Positions 26,658 to 27,970 of a DNA stretch of 27,970 nt are shown here, in pieces. The stretch lies in the NCBI GenBank assembly GCA_016714935.1, contig JADKBU010000059.1, positions 1 to 27,970 on the forward strand. Reading direction: 5' to 3'. The notes beneath the pieces were generated by a model, which saw only the letters and a list, made by a program, of their open reading frames with translations, made no database searches and was not told where the DNA came from. The position numbers and the translations under genes were made by a program. The DNA is from Candidatus Accumulibacter propinquus (lineage in GTDB: Bacteria; Pseudomonadota; Gammaproteobacteria; Burkholderiales; Rhodocyclaceae). The stretch's first letter is position 1; each line of letters begins with the position of its first letter.

Positions 26658-27860
26658 ATGGAAGCACTCAAGTCTGGTACCGACGTTCTGTTCATTCTGC
26701 TTGGCGGCATCATGGTGTTGGCGATGCATTCCGGCTTTGCCTTTCTCGAACTCGGCACCGTACGCAAGAAGAGCCAGGTCAACGCGCTGGTGAAGATCCT
26801 GACCGATTTCTCGGTATCGACGATCGCCTATTTCTTCATCGGCTACAGTCTTGCCTACGGCATCAACTTCTTCTCCGGTGCTGAAACCCTGCTGCAGAAG
26901 AATGGCTTTGAACTGACGCGCTTCTTCTTCCTGCTCACTTTCGCGGCGGCGATTCCCGCCATCGTATCCGGCGGCATTGCCGAACGCGCGCGCTTCTATC
27001 CACAACTCGCGGCAACCTTTCTGATCGTCGGCTTCATCTATCCCTTTTTCGAAGGCATCGCCTGGAATCAGGCGTACGGCATTCAGGCCTGGCTGAAGGC
27101 GACCTATGGTGAAGAATTCCACGATTTCGCCGGATCGGTCGTCGTGCATGCGATGGGCGGCTGGATCGCCCTCCCGGCCGTTGTCCTGCTCGGGGCGCGT
27201 CACGGGCGCTATACGAAGGAAGGCCGCCTGTCGGCGCACCCCCCGTCATCGATTCCGTTTCTTGCGCTCGGAGCCTGGATTCTGACGGTTGGCTGGTTCG
27301 GCTTCAACGTCATGAGCGCACAGACGATCGACAAGATTTCCGGCCTGGTCGCCATGAACTCGCTGATGGCCATGGTTGGCGGTACGCTGGTGGCGCTGGT
27401 GGCGGGCAGGAACGACCCCGGCTTCGTGCACAACGGCCCGCTCGCCGGTCTGGTGGCGGTTTGTGCCGGCTCAGACGTGATGCATCCGATCGGCGCCCTG
27501 TTCGTTGGCGGCGTTGCCGGCGGCCTGTTCGTCGTCATGTTCACGCTGACCCAGAACCGCTGGAAGATCGACGACGTCCTCGGCGTCTGGCCCCTGCATG
27601 GTCTTTGCGGCGCCTGGGGTGGCATTGCCGCCGGCATCTTCGGCAGTCGCGCAATGGCCGGGGTTGGCGGCGTGGCGTTCATGCCGCAATTGCTGATGAC
27701 CGGACTGGCGGTGGCCGTCGCCCTGGTCGGCAGTTGCCTGGTCTATGGCCTGCTGCGAGCGGCCTTTGGATTGCGCCTCGACCAGGAACAGGAATACAAC
27801 GGCGCGGATCTTTCGATCCACAAGATCACGGCCGAACCCGAGCGCGAGCCCAACTGGTAG
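26658..27860 (+). CDS. amtB: Ammonium transporter, Amt family
   Basis: AmtB moves ammonium through a trimeric inner-membrane channel. From ATG 26658 the product has 400 residues and about eleven hydrophobic segments. Family motifs include MHSGFAFLELGTVRKKS, FFEGIAWNQ, DFAGSVVVHAMGGW with the first pore histidine (H164), GWFGFNVMSA, AVCAGSDVMHPIGALFVGG and WPLHGLCGAWGGIAAGIF with the second pore histidine (H314). The C-terminal tail is soluble, as needed for PII binding. AGGAGG four bases before the ATG fixes this start over the upstream in-frame ATGs. A perfect sigma-54 promoter and paired NtrC-like sites place it in the nitrogen-starvation response. No glnK gene is visible before it or in the 110 nt after it. 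Confidence 0.97.
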   Translation: MEALKSGTDVLFILLGGIMVLAMHSGFAFLELGTVRKKSQVNALVKILTDFSVSTIAYFFIGYSLAYGINFFSGAETLLQKNGFELTRFFFLLTFAAAIPAIVSGGIAERARFYPQLAATFLIVGFIYPFFEGIAWNQAYGIQAWLKATYGEEFHDFAGSVVVHAMGGWIALPAVVLLGARHGRYTKEGRLSAHPPSSIPFLALGAWILTVGWFGFNVMSAQTIDKISGLVAMNSLMAMVGGTLVALVAGRNDPGFVHNGPLAGLVAVCAGSDVMHPIGALFVGGVAGGLFVVMFTLTQNRWKIDDVLGVWPLHGLCGAWGGIAAGIFGSRAMAGVGGVAFMPQLLMTGLAVAVALVGSCLVYGLLRAAFGLRLDQEQEYNGADLSIHKITAEPEREPNW

Positions 27861-27875
27861 TTCAAGCTGAGTGAC

Positions 27876-27901
27876 GCGGCCACCCGAAAGTCGGTGGCCG
27901 C
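27876..27901 (+). terminator. Candidate terminator hairpin after amtB
   Basis: A perfect 9-bp stem GCGGCCACC / GGTGGCCGC with an eight-base loop starts 16 nt after the amtB stop. No T-run follows, so termination may need Rho or be inefficient. The remaining bases to the window end contain no recognisable gene start. Confidence 0.5.
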
Positions 27902-27970
27902 AACGCTTAAACGGTCGGATTCCCCGTAAGTTTGCTTCAACACCCGCTTAAGCGCCTATTTTCCATGCCG

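Overview
The window looks like a piece of a high-GC betaproteobacterial chromosome, most likely from the Rhodocyclales and possibly close to Candidatus Accumulibacter. This is inferred from gene content (glnA, a DUF4124 gene and ntrBC together, a Nudix-ThiE fusion, a glk-glgP-glgB-glgX run) and from G/C-rich third codon positions. No rRNA, tRNA, CRISPR array, insertion sequence or phage gene was recognised.

Layout. Positions 1-4081 (minus strand) hold a heavily frameshifted stretch: an hsdM remnant, a small one-helix membrane protein, a zinc-ribbon/DUF4178 membrane protein, an SPFH protein with a C-terminal SHOCT domain, and a DUF350 membrane protein. The last four resemble a membrane-stress gene neighbourhood. 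Positions 4115-10446 (minus) hold coaX, birA, ntrC, ntrB, a DUF4124 gene and glnA. Positions 10739-13616 (plus) are a rhodanese-nadA-yffB-like-hslO run. Positions 13631-15040 (minus) are a GlcD-type FAD oxidase. Positions 15536-23221 (plus) are the glycogen operon glk-glgP-glgB-glgX. Positions 23245-25192 (minus) are a Nudix-ThiE fusion and a DUF815 ATPase. Positions 25241-27860 (plus) are mltA and amtB.

How the genes work together. Nitrogen control is the clearest theme. glnA and amtB each have a sigma-54 -24/-12 element, and upstream of each lies a pair of NtrC-like sites about 30 bp apart. The regulators NtrB and NtrC are encoded just downstream of glnA, so both halves of the circuit are present. 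The second theme is glycogen turnover: a phosphorylase, branching enzyme, debranching enzyme and glucokinase are packed with gaps of 22 and 15 nt and one 13-nt overlap.

The most unusual points are: (1) an abrupt change from more than twenty frame breaks in the first 4.2 kb to none in the remaining 23.7 kb, which suggests a poor contig end, real decay, or both; (2) an apparent deletion joining the DUF350 and SPFH genes; (3) an Hsp33 in which two of the four zinc cysteines are replaced; (4) a Gly-His repeat inside GlgX; and (5) a perfect 18-bp inverted repeat inside the FAD oxidase gene. I did not find a convincing wholly new system. The damaged SPFH/DUF350/DUF4178 module is the nearest candidate.
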